In this document: piece by piece, positions 48,764 through 60,569 of the stretch
How the letters are laid out: each line of letters begins with the position of its first letter
How positions within the stretch are numbered: position 1 is the stretch's first letter
Source of the DNA: Plantago major
Lineage: Eukaryota > Streptophyta > Magnoliopsida > Lamiales > Plantaginaceae
Assembly: GCA_026545765.1 (NCBI GenBank)
Contig: CM048839.1
Location: forward strand, 2,170,001-2,234,000
Length of the DNA stretch: 64,000 nt
Direction: 5' to 3'
Notes under the pieces: model-generated
Seen by the model: only the letters and a program-made list of their open reading frames with translations
Database searches by the model: none
Told to the model about the DNA's origin: nothing
Position numbers and translations under genes: made by a program

Positions 48764-50894
48764 ATGTCTTTAAGTGACGCCCCAATTCTCAAGCCAGAGA
48801 ATTATGAGAAATGGAAGAACAACATGATGCTCCACCTAGAAGCCATCAGTGACAAAATGATCGACGTGATAAAGAATGGCCCAACAGTCATTTAACAACT
48901 CAAGCAGGTCATGGAGGTTTCTAATGGTAGAGACAGAGAACAAAGCGATGGGTCTTCACAGACAGATGCATCAACCAGTGGGAGACCTGCCAGTCAAGTT
49001 ATTTACGAACCAAAGCCCAGAGAGCTCTGGACATCGGAAGATGCCAAGAGAAATCAACTGGATGGTCAGGCTCGTAACATCATCATACGTTCTACTCCAG
49101 AGCACATACAGTGTAAACTGTGGGGTGCAAAAATGGCGAAAGTAGCCTGGCAACTGATTGAAGAAATGCGTAAGACGAGAAAACGAAGGAAAATAAGTTC
49201 AAGTTTTGAAGCTCAAATTCCAAAACTTTAAACAAGGTCCCAGAGACTCTTGAAGAACTAGATTTCGGTTTACAACACTTATGACATATGGTCATTTGGT
49301 GAAAGTAATAGATATACCCATGTAAAAGATTAAGACTATTGAGAAGTCTAAATCATAACTGGAGCACACAAAGTTTTTCTACTTTAACCAAGGAATGCCG
49401 ATATCACTCCAATGGAACTTTTCTCTCACCTTGCCATCATTGACTATGAGACAACTCAAAGAGAACAAACAACCAAAAAGTTGCGAATGTTGCTCTAGTT
49501 GCTCAAGGAACTTCGAAAAGAAGGAAGGCAAGGAGGATCGAGGATGCTCTTCTTGAAAGCAAATGAGAAAATATGTCGGAAATAGAGAGAAAGCCAAAGA
49601 GAAGCTAAAAAGCATCTAGGATCAAACTATCACCAAGATAAAATATGCAAAGCTCCTTTGAACAAGCTTCGGAAAGCATCAAAATCGAGGAAGCGAAAAT
49701 CGGAAACGATATCTGTTTCTATCGTCAGAAACCTGGTCATTTCAAGAAGGATTGCCCTGCCTTCAACAAGCTAAAGACAGGTGACAAGAAAGATAGGAGA
49801 AACTTCAAGAGAAGCCATAGAGCTCTGCTCACTGAAGAACGGAAAAAGATACAACTCCGACTGGATGCTCTAGACATTGAGTCTGATTCTGAGGATGAGG
49901 ACTCAGATGATTCCACACTGCCTTCTCCAGAAATGTACGGTGTTTCTCATGAAGTGATTGACTTTGGTCAAAAGAAGAAAGAAGTATGTGGAATGGCTGA
50001 AGAAATCTTCCCAGATATCTCCAACATTGAACCTTGTCTAATGGCTTATGAGGTAACACAAACCTCTTGTTATACTTATGAAAGTGATGAGGAAGGAATC
50101 AAAGATCTGGAACATCTCAGAAGAGAACTTGATCTTTACGAAAGAGAATAGTCCGAGCTAGAGCCGAAATCTTTGAAGAAGAAAAGAATTCTCTTGAAAA
50201 GGAAAATTTAAAATTACTCAAGATATCTGAGGAAAAGGATGCCGAAATTGCATCTCTCAAAACTCAGATATCTGAGACTGAAAAGTTACATGAAGAAGAA
50301 TTGGCAAATCTTCAAAAGAAATGTGAAGATCTTCTTTCTGAGAATGAAAAACTCAAAAAGAAAGAACTATCTTTTCAATCTTATGCGAAAGCTAGTGACA
50401 CTCTTACTGAAGTACAATCTTATTTAAGAGATCCTTCAGAAAAGAGAGGACTTGGGCTGGACACACAAACAGATAGTTCTACCACTCTGAATAAGAGTGA
50501 TGAAAGAAGAACATTTGTCAGTGCTCAGCAAGGTGGTTCCCAAACAACCTACAGTATCGGTCAGAAAGCTAAGGTTGTTGACAAAGGAAAGGCAGTTGCG
50601 ACCAAATCTTTGTGGGAAAAACAAGTCCAAAAGAAATCTGTTGGGAATGTTTCTGAAAAGAAACATAACACTGAAAAGTGTAATCACCCACAGTGCTATG
50701 TCTCTCAGAAAGGAAGAATTGCAGGAGCTGACAAATTCTCCTATGTCACGTTTTCTGGAAAGAAAATAGATTACCCAGAGACTAGCAAAGCTGCTGAGGA
50801 AAGAACTCAGATAGCACCAGGTGCTCGGAATAGTATTGCCTATAAAGCCATCGGGAAACAACTTGCTCGTGAGTACAAACAAGAGCAAGAATGA
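48764..50894 (+). pseudogene. gag: gag (capsid/nucleocapsid) of element 1, disrupted
   Basis: An ATG at 48764 opens MSLSDAPILKPENYEKWKNN and stops at TAA 48893-48895, where element 2 has CAA. The frame then reappears (PKPRELWTSEDAKRN) with a frameshift near 49165. A CCHC zinc knuckle follows at about 49711, but its second cysteine is replaced (CFYRQKPGHFKKDC). The rest, to 50894, is a Lys/Glu-rich coiled-coil-like region. Gag would form the virus-like particle; this copy cannot make a full protein. Confidence 0.85.
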
Positions 50895-51037
50895 TGGTTA
50901 AAGGCTAGAATTGCTCACAGCAATTATCAGAAGTGGAAGATGAGTCAAACCACTGAAAATCTGAAGCCAGGGCTAGAAGAAATCTGGCAAGGAAAGCTAA
51001 GTTTGCTAAGAAGCAGACTCAGAAACCTGACAGGTAT

Positions 51038-54000
51038 TTGAAAGCACCAAATGGAGCACCTAGGAACACACCAAGGAAGAAAATAGTACTTGATAACAAT
51101 GATACTAATCATTTAACTAGAATTCCTCCTTATGTTCCTGTTAGACAAAAGAATGTTCTTAAGAAATTCATTCAAAAATGGATTCCTACTGGAAGATTCT
51201 TTAGTCCAGATGGTTCCATTGTTGGTATGAGAACCTAATCTCATGTTTCCTGTTTTGTGCAGAACACTCTAAAGACTAATCCAAAGTGGCATTTTGATAG
51301 TGGATGTGGGAAGCACATGACAGGAGACACAGCAAATCTGATTGACTACAGAAAGTGCAATGATGGACCAATTATCAGGTTTGCTGGAGGAGATGAAAAT
51401 CCAACCATAGGATTTGGCAATCTGAAGTTTGGAGCCCTTACAATCTCCGAAGTACTACATGTAAAGAGATTGAAATATAATCTCCTAAGCATGAGTCAAT
51501 TAGTAGACAAAGGGTACACTGTCAAGATCAAGTCAAAACTATGTAAAGTGATTGACAATGAGTCAAAGCAGACAATCTTGATTGCAAGGCGTAAATGAAA
51601 TCTTTATGTTGCTGATTGGGCATCCGCCACAACTGAAGAATGTATCATGGTGAGTCAATCTGGCCACACTGAAGAAAATTGGCTATGGCATAAAGGAATG
51701 AGTCACTTGAATTTCAAAACTCTGAACAAGCTAGCCAAGAAAGAGTTGGTGGTTGGTTTACCAAAAATGGCATATAGAAAAGTAGGTTTATGCTCAGCTT
51801 GCCAAATGGGAAAACAATTCAAAACATCTTTCAAGTCAAAAACTAGACATTCCAGTGAAAGGCCACTGCAAATGTTACATATGGATCTTTTTGAATCCTT
51901 TGTAACTAGTTATGCATGAAAGAAGTATGGTCTGGTTGTTGTTGATGATTACTCAAGATTCACTTGGGTTGTCTTTCTCAAACACAAATCTGATGCAAGG
52001 GTTGAGATACCCAACTTGCTGAATAAGCTCGAAGTCATGAAAAATGACAAGGTATCTGTAATCAGAACAGACCATGGTACTGAGTTTGTGAACCAGTACA
52101 TAAAAGAGTTTTGTACCTGCAAAGGTATACAACATCAACTATCTTCTGTAAGGACACCACAACAAAATGGTGTTGCTGAGAGAAAGAATAGGACCCTGAA
52201 AGAAGCAGCAAGAACAATGCTTCCTGACACTAAAATAAGTGAAATCTATTGGGTTGAAGCTGTAAACACAGCATGCTACACTCAAAATAGATGTTTGAGT
52301 AACAAACACCATGACAAAACTCCTTATGAGCTTTTCATTGGTAGACCCCCTAGTATCAAACATCTAAGGGTGTTTGGTTGCAGATGTTTCGTTCTTGACA
52401 ATGGAAAAGAATACTTGAGAACATTTCAACCAAAGGCAGATGAAGGAGTATTTCTTGGTTATTCTATGAATAGCAAAGCCTATAGAATCTACAACAAAAG
52501 AACGCAAAAGATTGAGGAATCTGTTCATATAGTATTCTATGAAGGAAACAAGAAAGTACTCTTGAATGATGATCAATCAGATAGGTTCAAAGAACTGATG
52601 ATTAAAGATTCTGAAAAAAGGATCCTCAAAAGGAAACAATTCTATCATTCAATTAGGGGATGAGTCTGACGATGAAAAGCAACCTTTGCTTAGTAACAAC
52701 CAGATGACTCTAAGACATGATGAAGAATTTCCTTTGAGAATTCCAGAAATGGAACAGGTTACTGAGAACCTTCATCATGAAGAGGTATCTGAAAATGAGA
52801 TTGTTGAAATGCAAGTTCCAGATATCTCTAACACTGAAAGACTATCAGATATCCATGGCATTTCCCATGTGTCAGACTTCTCAGATACTGCACAAGTATC
52901 CCATCAAGATCATATTGATTCACATTCAAATCAAAATGATATTGATCCTACTAGTTCAAAACCCATTATGAAATGGATAAGAAATCATCCTGCAAAGGAT
53001 GTGATTGGTCCCATAGACCAAGGAGTTAGAACTAGAAGAGCAATCGCTGAAAATGCAAATTGTCTCTATGGATGTTTCATATCAAATATTGAACCTAAAA
53101 CTATAGAAGAAGCATTAAAGGATCAAGATTGGATCTCTGCAATGCAAGAAGAGTTGGATCAATTTGAGAGAAACAAAGTCTGGAAACTGGTTCCATTTGT
53201 TGACGGAATATATGTAATCGGAACCAAGTGGGTTTTCAGAAACAAAATGAATGAGTCTGGTGAAATAACTAGAAACAAAGCTAGGTTGGTTGCCAAGGGA
53301 TTCACCCAGACTGAAGGACTAGATTTTGATGAATCTGATGCACAAGTTGCAAGATTGGATGTAATAAGACTCTTTCTAGCTAGGGGTGTACGTGGGCGGG
53401 TGCGGGCGGTTTTTTACCAAATATTCAACTGACCCACCTATAGCGGGTGGACAAAATATTGAACCATGGCGGGTGAACAATTTATCAAACCACGGCGGGT
53501 GGGTTGACATTTAAGCGGGTGGATGGCGGGCGGGTTCAACGTATAAAATAAAATGCTATAATATGTTCGAACAAGATAAATATAAGTTCCAATACGAAAT
53601 AAAACACTCCATAAGCAAGTACAATCACCATACACATGTATAAGTTCTCTGTTGTGTGAAATTTGAATGAGGTCATATACTCATATTAATTCTTATTTCT
53701 TATATTTACTATATAACTATATAATAAAAAATAAAAAAATATATATAATTTACATGGGCGGGTGGGTCGGGTGGGTGGCGGGTGACTTCGCCCGCACCCG
53801 CCACCCACCCGCCCGAAGCGGGTGATTAAATTTTCGACCCACGGCGGATATTTTTAAAAATTTCAACCGGCGGGTGCGGTTTGCTGCGGGCGGATTGGCG
53901 GGTGGCGCGGGCGGGTTTTTTTTTTTATGTACAGCCCTATTTCTAGCCTTTGCAACTCATAATGACTTTACAGTTTATCAAATGGATGTCAAGAGTGCAT

Positions 54001-55196
54001 TCCTAAATGGTGAACTTGCTGAGGAAGTCTATGTTGAACAACCACCAGGTTTTGAAGTTTCCTCAGAAAGCAGGATGGTCTATAAGCTTCAGAAAGCTCT
54101 GTATGGACTGAAACAAGCTCCAAGAGCATGGTATGATACATTGGCCAGATACTTACTAGAAAGTGGTTTGAAGAAAGGAGATGTTGATAAAACACTCTTC
54201 ACATTGAACCATGATGGGAAATTACTTTTAGTTCAAGTATATGTTGATGACATTATATTTGGATCTAAAGACAAGCAACTTTGTGAAGACTTTGCTGAAC
54301 TCATGAAATGTAAATTTGAGATGAGCATGATGGGAGAATTGAATTACTTCCTAGGGCTTCAAGTCAAGCAACTCAATGATGGAATATTCATTAGTCAAAC
54401 AAAGTATGCAAAAGACATGCTCAACAAGTTCAATCTAAAGCCATCTGAAAAGAATGCTAAGATACCTATGAGCATTGGAACCAAAATGACCTATACTGAA
54501 TCTGACAAGAGTGTTGAAGAACACAATTATAGGAAATTGATTGGGTCTCTACTGTACCTCACTGCAAGTAGACCTGATATTCAATATGCAGTTGGAGTGT
54601 GTGCTAGATTTCAGACAAATCCAATGCAATCACACTACAACATTGCTATGAAAATATTGAGGTATGTAAAAGGCACTGTAGAAGTTGGATTGTGGTATCC
54701 AAAAGATAGTGGATTGAGTTTGGTTGGCTATTCAGATGCCGACTATGCTGGATCATTGCTTGATAGAAAAAGCACCTCAGGAACTTGTCAATTTCTTGGT
54801 GCTAGATTGATATCTTGGTTCAACAAGAAACAAAACTCAATTGCCACATCTACCATAGAGGCTGAATATATTGTTGCTAGGTGTTGTGCTTCACAGATAT
54901 TGTGGATACAACAACAACAACTCAAAGACTATGGACTCAATGAAGAGAAAACTCCCATTTTCTGTGACAACACAAGTGCTATTGCCATAACTCAGAATCC
55001 TAAGTTTCATGCAAGAACAAAGCACATTGATGTTAGACACCACTTCATCAGAGACCATGTTGAAAAAGGCAATATAGAGATACTCAAGATTGACACTGAA
55101 GACCAACTTGCAGATATCTTCACTAAGCCACTACAAGAAAGTAGATTCTTAGCCTTAAGACATAGTCTTGGACTAATGGTTCTACCAAAGAACTGA
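51038..55196 (+). pseudogene. pol: pol of element 1: protease, integrase, RT and RNase H, disrupted
   Basis: The protease active site DSG is in FDSGCGKHMTGD (about 51294). TGA codons interrupt at 51596 and 51917. Integrase shows the HHCC-type region (HKGMSHLNF, CSACQMGK), then VVDDYSRFTWV, RTDHGTEF and TPQQNGVAERKN. A frameshift lies near 52640-52680. RT begins [18 protein letters not shown], is interrupted by a 559-bp hAT element at 53381-53939, and resumes at YQMDVKSAFLNGEL with the catalytic YVDD in QVYVDDIIFG (about 54238). RNase H carries STIEAEYI and the C-terminus has DIFTKPL. Domain order PR-INT-RT-RH identifies Ty1/copia. Confidence 0.93.
53373..53947. mobile_element. Short non-autonomous hAT element in the RT gene, 559 bp, with 8-bp target duplication
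   Basis: The element covers 53381-53939, from TAGGGGTGTACGTGGG to TGTACAGCCCTA. The 8-bp duplication TTTCTAGC is perfect at 53373-53380 and 53940-53947. Both subterminal regions are rich in GCGGGTGGG motifs. A long GC-rich hairpin lies at about 53756-53817. Removing it would restore the RT frame across LFLA/FATHND, so it arrived after the retrotransposon. Confidence 0.95.
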
Positions 55197-55241
55197 AAAA
55201 GTTTAGATATCTGAAGAAGATATCAAAGGAGAGAAAAGAGG

Positions 55242-55292
55242 AATCTGGAACGGGTATCCAGAGAAGAAGAATCTGGAACGGGTATCCAGAAA
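55242..55292 (+). repeat. Short tandem repeat after pol
   Basis: GAATCTGGAACGGGTATCCA occurs twice (about 55242 and 55270), 28 bp apart, in the non-coding gap after pol. Confidence 0.85.
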
Positions 55293-55357
55293 CCAAAGGC
55301 TAAATGGTAAAATGGCTATTTGAAGATTTCTAAGACGGATACTCAGATATCTAGATA

Positions 55358-55376
55358 ACTCAGTGAGGGGGAACAC
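55358..55376 (+). other. Polypurine-tract-like site after pol
   Basis: CAGTGAGGGGGAACACAAAA lies about 165 bp after the pol stop. Purine tracts with GAGGGGGA prime plus-strand synthesis in copia elements. Here it precedes the post-pol gene rather than the 3' LTR, so it may be an internal or ancestral tract. Confidence 0.45.
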
Positions 55377-55648
55377 AAAAGAGAATAGTACAACTGTCTA
55401 CAGTCAACTACTATCTTGAAATTTGTATTATTTCTATCTTTGTGTAAAACTTTGAAAAGACAACAAGTATAAGATAGACTCAGATACAAACAATGTTCTC
55501 ATTCACACAGAAACGTGATTCAGATAGCTAATAGCCAAAATTCATTAAATGGGCACAATTACAATTGTTGGTTGTGATCATTGCTGAAGAAGCATTGGTG
55601 ACCCTTGATGAAATGGGCGATTGATCTTAATGGCGGAGATTAATTCTC

Positions 55649-55657
55649 TATAAATAG
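55649..55657 (+). promoter_or_regulatory. TATA-like box upstream of the post-pol gene
   Basis: TATAAATAG, a canonical plant TATA box sequence, lies 324 bp before the ATG at 55973. It matches the style of the LTR TATA boxes (TATAAATA) but is inside the element. A second AT run (GATATATATATAGG) is near 55790. It may give the post-pol gene its own transcript. Confidence 0.45.
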
Positions 55658-55972
55658 TGGACTGAAGAAATTCAGACGTGGCCCACTATGCATTTAATGC
55701 CGAACAAACTTTTACCCACGCCTTACTGCAATTCACAGATACGTACATACAAAACCAATTTGTATGTATATGTTTGTTAGAATTACGTTGATATATATAT
55801 AGGATTTTGGCAAAAGAAATCACTTTCGCCTAATCCGACATTTTGCCTTGCACAAGAATAGCAAAAGCCATTCTTCAACCTCTGCAAATCTCTGTTAGTT
55901 TTTCTGCAAAGAATCACTAATCTCTCACCCAAATCTCTTTCAGACTTTCAAACACTTGCACTATATAAAGAG

Positions 55973-58900
55973 ATGGCTCCTAAACGTTCGTCTACCCAGA
56001 AATCCCAATCTTCTAACACTGGTACTACTGAAAAGCAAGCACCAGAATTGGTTATAGTGAACAATCGATTGGTAGGAGACTTTAAACCCGATCATTGGAC
56101 TTCAAATCACAGGATGATTTGGGGTGGTGCCATGATTGAGGAGTACCTCACGGCTGCTGTTGAAAATCAAGCCGATAGGAAACTGATTCTTGACATGCTT
56201 GAAAAGGCATAAATCAAGGGTTTTCTATCTGGTCTTCCCAGTGGAGTTTCTTCACTGGATATGTTAGAATTCTACAATAACTCCAGGATTATATCATGTG
56301 TTTCTGAAGGCACTGCAATAGTGTCTATAAAAACTAAGGTCCAAGGAAAGGAAATCCTTTTGGACTTAACAACTTTCTGTAAGTTGTTTGATCTTCAATA
56401 TCTTGGAAAGGATTTTGAAATAGACACCAAGGATGAAGATCTCCTTGAAGGTGTAAAACAGCTGTACAGTGGTGTGTGTGACATTGATAAACAAGATACA
56501 CCCACTGATTTCAAGCTTTCTGACATAAGAACCAGACATCTGTTAGTTCACTGGGATGTGTTGGCATGTATTCTTCATAGATGCTTTGATGGTCTACAAG
56601 GAGGTGCTGACCAGATAAGCCAAGAACGCTGGATGATGATGTCCTTGTTGCAACAACAAAACAAAAGGCTGGAAAACCCTTTCAATTGGGGCAAGTACGC
56701 CTTTATGAAGTTTGTGAAGAAGATTCAAGGCTTTGAGCCTAAAATCGCTAAGGGACTTGCTGAGCCAAAGGACACAATGAGCTATGGTCTAAAGATATGC
56801 TACTTGCTGGAGAAGCTTGGCATTGAGCTCAGAGAGAAGGCTGAGATAGCCAACAGTAACCTACTCTATAAATATGGGTATACGAACTTGATGAAAAAGG
56901 TTACTGGATCTCAGAAAGGTTCCAAGAAGCGAAAAAATGAAGAGGTATCTGAGGGAAAAGTTGCGACCAAAAAGCCTAGAACTTCACGAAAGAAGTCTGC
57001 TGGCAAATCAGAAGACACACCCATTGTGGTTGTCGACTCTCAAATATCTGCCGTCACTGTAGATGAACTCATCAATGCTGCAAAAGATACAACTACTAAT
57101 GAACTCATCAATGCTGCTAAAGAAAGTAGTGGTAGGTACCAAGCCCTATATGCAGAAACTGCAGGGATTATGGACCAATCAGTTCCTAATGCTGATGAGA
57201 GCTCTAACGATGAAGATGATGATTTAATTATCTCTCAAGTCCTAGGAAAATCCAAAAGAGCTAAGGTTACTGAAAAAGTAACTAGTGTAGAGGTATCTGA
57301 ACAAGAACCTACACCACAGGTTGCTGAACAAGCACCTGTTTCAAATGTTGCTGAAGAAGCAACTTTGTCCAAGGTCACTGGACAAATTACACCATCAGAG
57401 AAGGAAAGATTGAAGCATATTGAAGATGCTCAGATGAGTGATACTCTAGTGTTGGAAGATACTGTCATTGCCTCAACACTCAAAAGTCTGTCTCAAGCAC
57501 AACAACCACAACAGCCAGATGTGGATACTGCTGAAATGGTACTTGAGTTACAAATACCAACATCTTTCCTTGCTGAAGAAAATCATGCAAAAGAGCAGGT
57601 TCCCCAACTCAATGAGAGGGATCAAACTGAGACATATACTCAGAATGATCAACCAGGGGAGGCAACTGAGTTGCATACTCAGGAAAGGTCTGAAGTACCT
57701 GAAACTTCAAACAAAGAAGCTGAAATGGAACAACAAGACCAACGCATGGAAGGGTCACAAGTTCCAATCAGCATGACATTGCTCAGGTAGTTGAATGGTT
57801 TAACTCTTTACTTGTGATATTTTTGTGTCTGATAAATCTTGTTATTTAATGAAATTTCTTTGTTACAGGCTGATTTAGAAACACAACAACAAGAGGAAGA
57901 TGCAAAGCTTACCTCAGAATCTGAGAAGGAGGCTTCCATAGCCTCACCACTTAAGGAACAGGAGCCTGTCTTACAGGTAGAGAATAGTTCCTTAAGATAT
58001 AACTCAGATATGTGCTTTATACACTTGACTAATAAGTGTTTGTTTCTAATAGGCTCCAACTAAGAAGAAAAATGACGAGACTGAAAAGTCTATCTCTTCA
58101 GAGAGGAATCCAGAGACCTCCAAGGTCTCTGAAGAACGAGTATCTGAACCTTCTGTAGAGAAGGTATTTCATTCAGATATCTATATTCTTCAAAGAACAA
58201 ATCTCTGATCATTTCTCTCAAACTAACACATTCTACTTAACAGGTTAAAAAAGAAGTAGAAGTTGTTGAGGAGTTGCCCACTCAATCCTCACAACATATG
58301 GAAATTGATGAGGCATCAAGGCCATCACAAGAAAAGATTCCAGAGACTGCACAAGTCTCTGAGAGACAAGTATCTGAGCCTCCAACGGAGGTTCAAGCAG
58401 AAAGAAAGGTTGATGAGGACCAGACTTCCAAGTCCCCACCTCACAACAAGATATCTGAGAAACCCCCTACCTCAGTAGTACAAGTCTCTGAGCCTGATGC
58501 ATTCATTAATTCAGGCTCAAACAAGTGTGCCAAAGGTTTCTGCATTCTCAACAAAATACCTGCTTACATTCTTCAAGAACCACACACTCAAGAAACATCT
58601 CAAGTGTTTCAGAAAGTGGCAAAAGCTCAAAAGCTCAGATCTGACTGAATTAACAAAGGTGACTGATCACCAATTGAGAAGAGTCAGAGCTTTTGACTTG
58701 GAGAATTATGTCCATGCTATGTTCCCAACAGACGTGCTCGTTACTACTCTGATGCATAAGGACTTTATCAAAGAAGCTGCACACAAGCTCATAGAAGCTT
58801 TTGAGAAGGCAGATGGTCAGACCAGAATGCAGATGGCATTCAAACCTACTTTGCCCCAGACCTTACAATGCATACCCTCTGAACAAGAGGAGGTAAATGG

Positions 58901-60113
58901 GCAAATGATCACTATTCCAGAAGTGATCAATCTGGTGTCTGAAGATGAAGAAGAGAAGGAGACTGATGAGAATGACTATGAAGATTCTCCTTCTAACCAT
59001 CACAAGGATGAGGATGAAGATGATGCCCCTGCACCAGGGACAGGAGGGATTACATAGAGGAAGAATGCCTCAGTTGCTGAAAAGCACACTGAGAGGACAT
59101 CACAAAAATCCCCTCCTCCATCTCCTCAGAAATATACCCATCCATCTTCCCAACAACAAAAGGACACTGCTGAACAAGTAGTTGAGCACTCTGAGGAAAC
59201 AACTCAGAAGATATTGAATACACAAACCAGAGCTGCTCAACTCAAACAACTGTTGGAAGAAGAACAACAGCTCCATCTTCAACTGGAAGAAGAGCTAGTT
59301 AAATCCAGAGATAAGCTTAATAAGCTTCAAGATCAATACTTGAAAGAAATGGTAGCTTACTCTGAGGTCAAAGAGCTCCAGGATGCTGTAAATGTCATTG
59401 CTAAGGAGCTAGATACTGAAGAAGTATCTGAAGAAAAGCATGATGCTAAGACTGCATCACCATCAAAAGATTTACCATCCTCCTCTCTAAAAGGAAAGAA
59501 GCCCATCTCTGAGATGGTTGCTGGACTAGAAAATCTTGAAAATGTCCAAGAGGATGAAGATCACTGGGCTGATGACTCAGATGATGAAGAAGAGAAGAAA
59601 TTGGCATAACACCGCAATGAACACTTAGCGGTTTCTCATTTGAAAAGGAAGCTGATTGCTCCTGAAATATTCAGCAAGCTGCCAAATGTCAACTCCAATG
59701 AATACTTGAACAGATATCAAGTACTGGCTAAATTGAAAAAGGAGTTGTTTTCTCAAGATAAAGCCGCCATTGCAGATCCTCGCGAAATGAAGACATTCAC
59801 TGAGCTCATCACTCAGAGAACAACCAGTCTGGTCATTTCTCAGAAAGACCTAGGCATGGTTAGGGATGATGACCAAAACTTGGCTGCAAAAGCCTTTGAA
59901 GAGGCTAGCTATGCTGCTGGAAAAGCAGATGCTATTCAAGGCCCACTGGCAGAGCTCACTGATAAGGAGAATGGACTTATCAAACAAAATCAGGAACCCA
60001 AAGCTGAACTTCAGAAGTTGGTCACTGCCTATAACTACTTACAAGGACATTTTAAGTCTCTCTCAGAATCCTTTCTGAGACTTAGTCAGCCGTTGGCACT
60101 ACAGGACAAAGTA
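55973..60113 (+). pseudogene. Intron-containing post-pol gene of element 1 (Sirevirus extra ORF), disrupted
   Basis: An ATG at 55973 (MAPKRSSTQKSQ) opens a long coding region broken by TAA at 56210-56212, a frame change before 57786, frameshifts near 58630, and stops near 59055 and 59607. Residues up to about 330 form a globular region (EFYNNSRIISCVSEGTA, LLVHWDVLACILHRCF) that loosely recalls plant transposon-associated proteins of unknown function. Then come basic (GSKKRKNEE), Glu/Gln-rich and coiled-coil (QQLHLQLEEELVKSRDKLN) parts. Three GT-AG introns are plausible at 57787-57868, 57977-58052 and 58164-58244, and the exons between them are open and in phase 0. No signal peptide or membrane helix was seen, so an envelope role is not supported. 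The end runs into the LTR fragment. Confidence 0.6.
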
Positions 60114-60569
60114 TAGTACAATGCATTGAATGCGCGGACAAAAATGTCTGAACAAAAACGGTAGCTTCTGAAGAAGAAGACAAACGTACTACAGTACTAT
60201 ACTCAGATATCAATAGTTTGAATTTGATTTAAGCCTAAAAGATACTATTCAAACGACACTCAAATTCATCTATAAATATCAATACTTAGACTGCTTGAGA
60301 ACACACCTTAGAACACTGAACACACCTTGAACTTGCATTGAATACTCTCACACAAGCTCTCTCAAGCACACTACTTACCTTCAAGCTTTCTGTTGCGACC
60401 AAAGCTCTTGATTCTAAGTAGCACAAAAGTTCTAAGTGTCCTAATCCTTAACAAGCATTGCTATTTGTGAAAGAGTTGAATTAAGATTTGATATCTGAGA
60501 TTCATTCTCTTGAACATTTATCATAGACTTGGGTCAGTAAAGAACAAGATACCATACATTGCAAAGTGT
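60090..60569 (+). repeat. Truncated 3' LTR fragment of element 1
   Basis: This segment matches 47577-48059 of the 5' LTR almost base for base, including CCGTTGGCACTACAGGACAA and the TATA box near 60271. The LTR start is missing: the post-pol coding region is joined directly to mid-LTR sequence, so a deletion removed about 543 bp of LTR plus adjacent internal DNA. The right side stops where element 2 begins. Confidence 0.9.

Larger units (their letters stand above)
47034..60569 (+). mobile_element. Sirevirus-like Ty1/copia retrotransposon (element 1), decayed, 13.5 kb
   Basis: Parts in order are the 5' LTR, tRNA-iMet primer site, gag, protease, integrase, reverse transcriptase, RNase H, a purine-rich tract, a long post-pol coding region and a fragment of the 3' LTR. 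This order (RT after integrase, extra coding region after pol) is that of the Sirevirus branch of Ty1/copia. Several stops and frameshifts and a hAT insertion in RT make it immobile on its own. Its 3' LTR lacks the first 543 bp, and the right end is cut by element 2. Confidence 0.88.

Noticed and set aside
55973-60113. Calling the post-pol gene an envelope gene
   Set aside because: No signal peptide, membrane helix or fusion-like segment is visible. Position alone is not evidence of envelope function.
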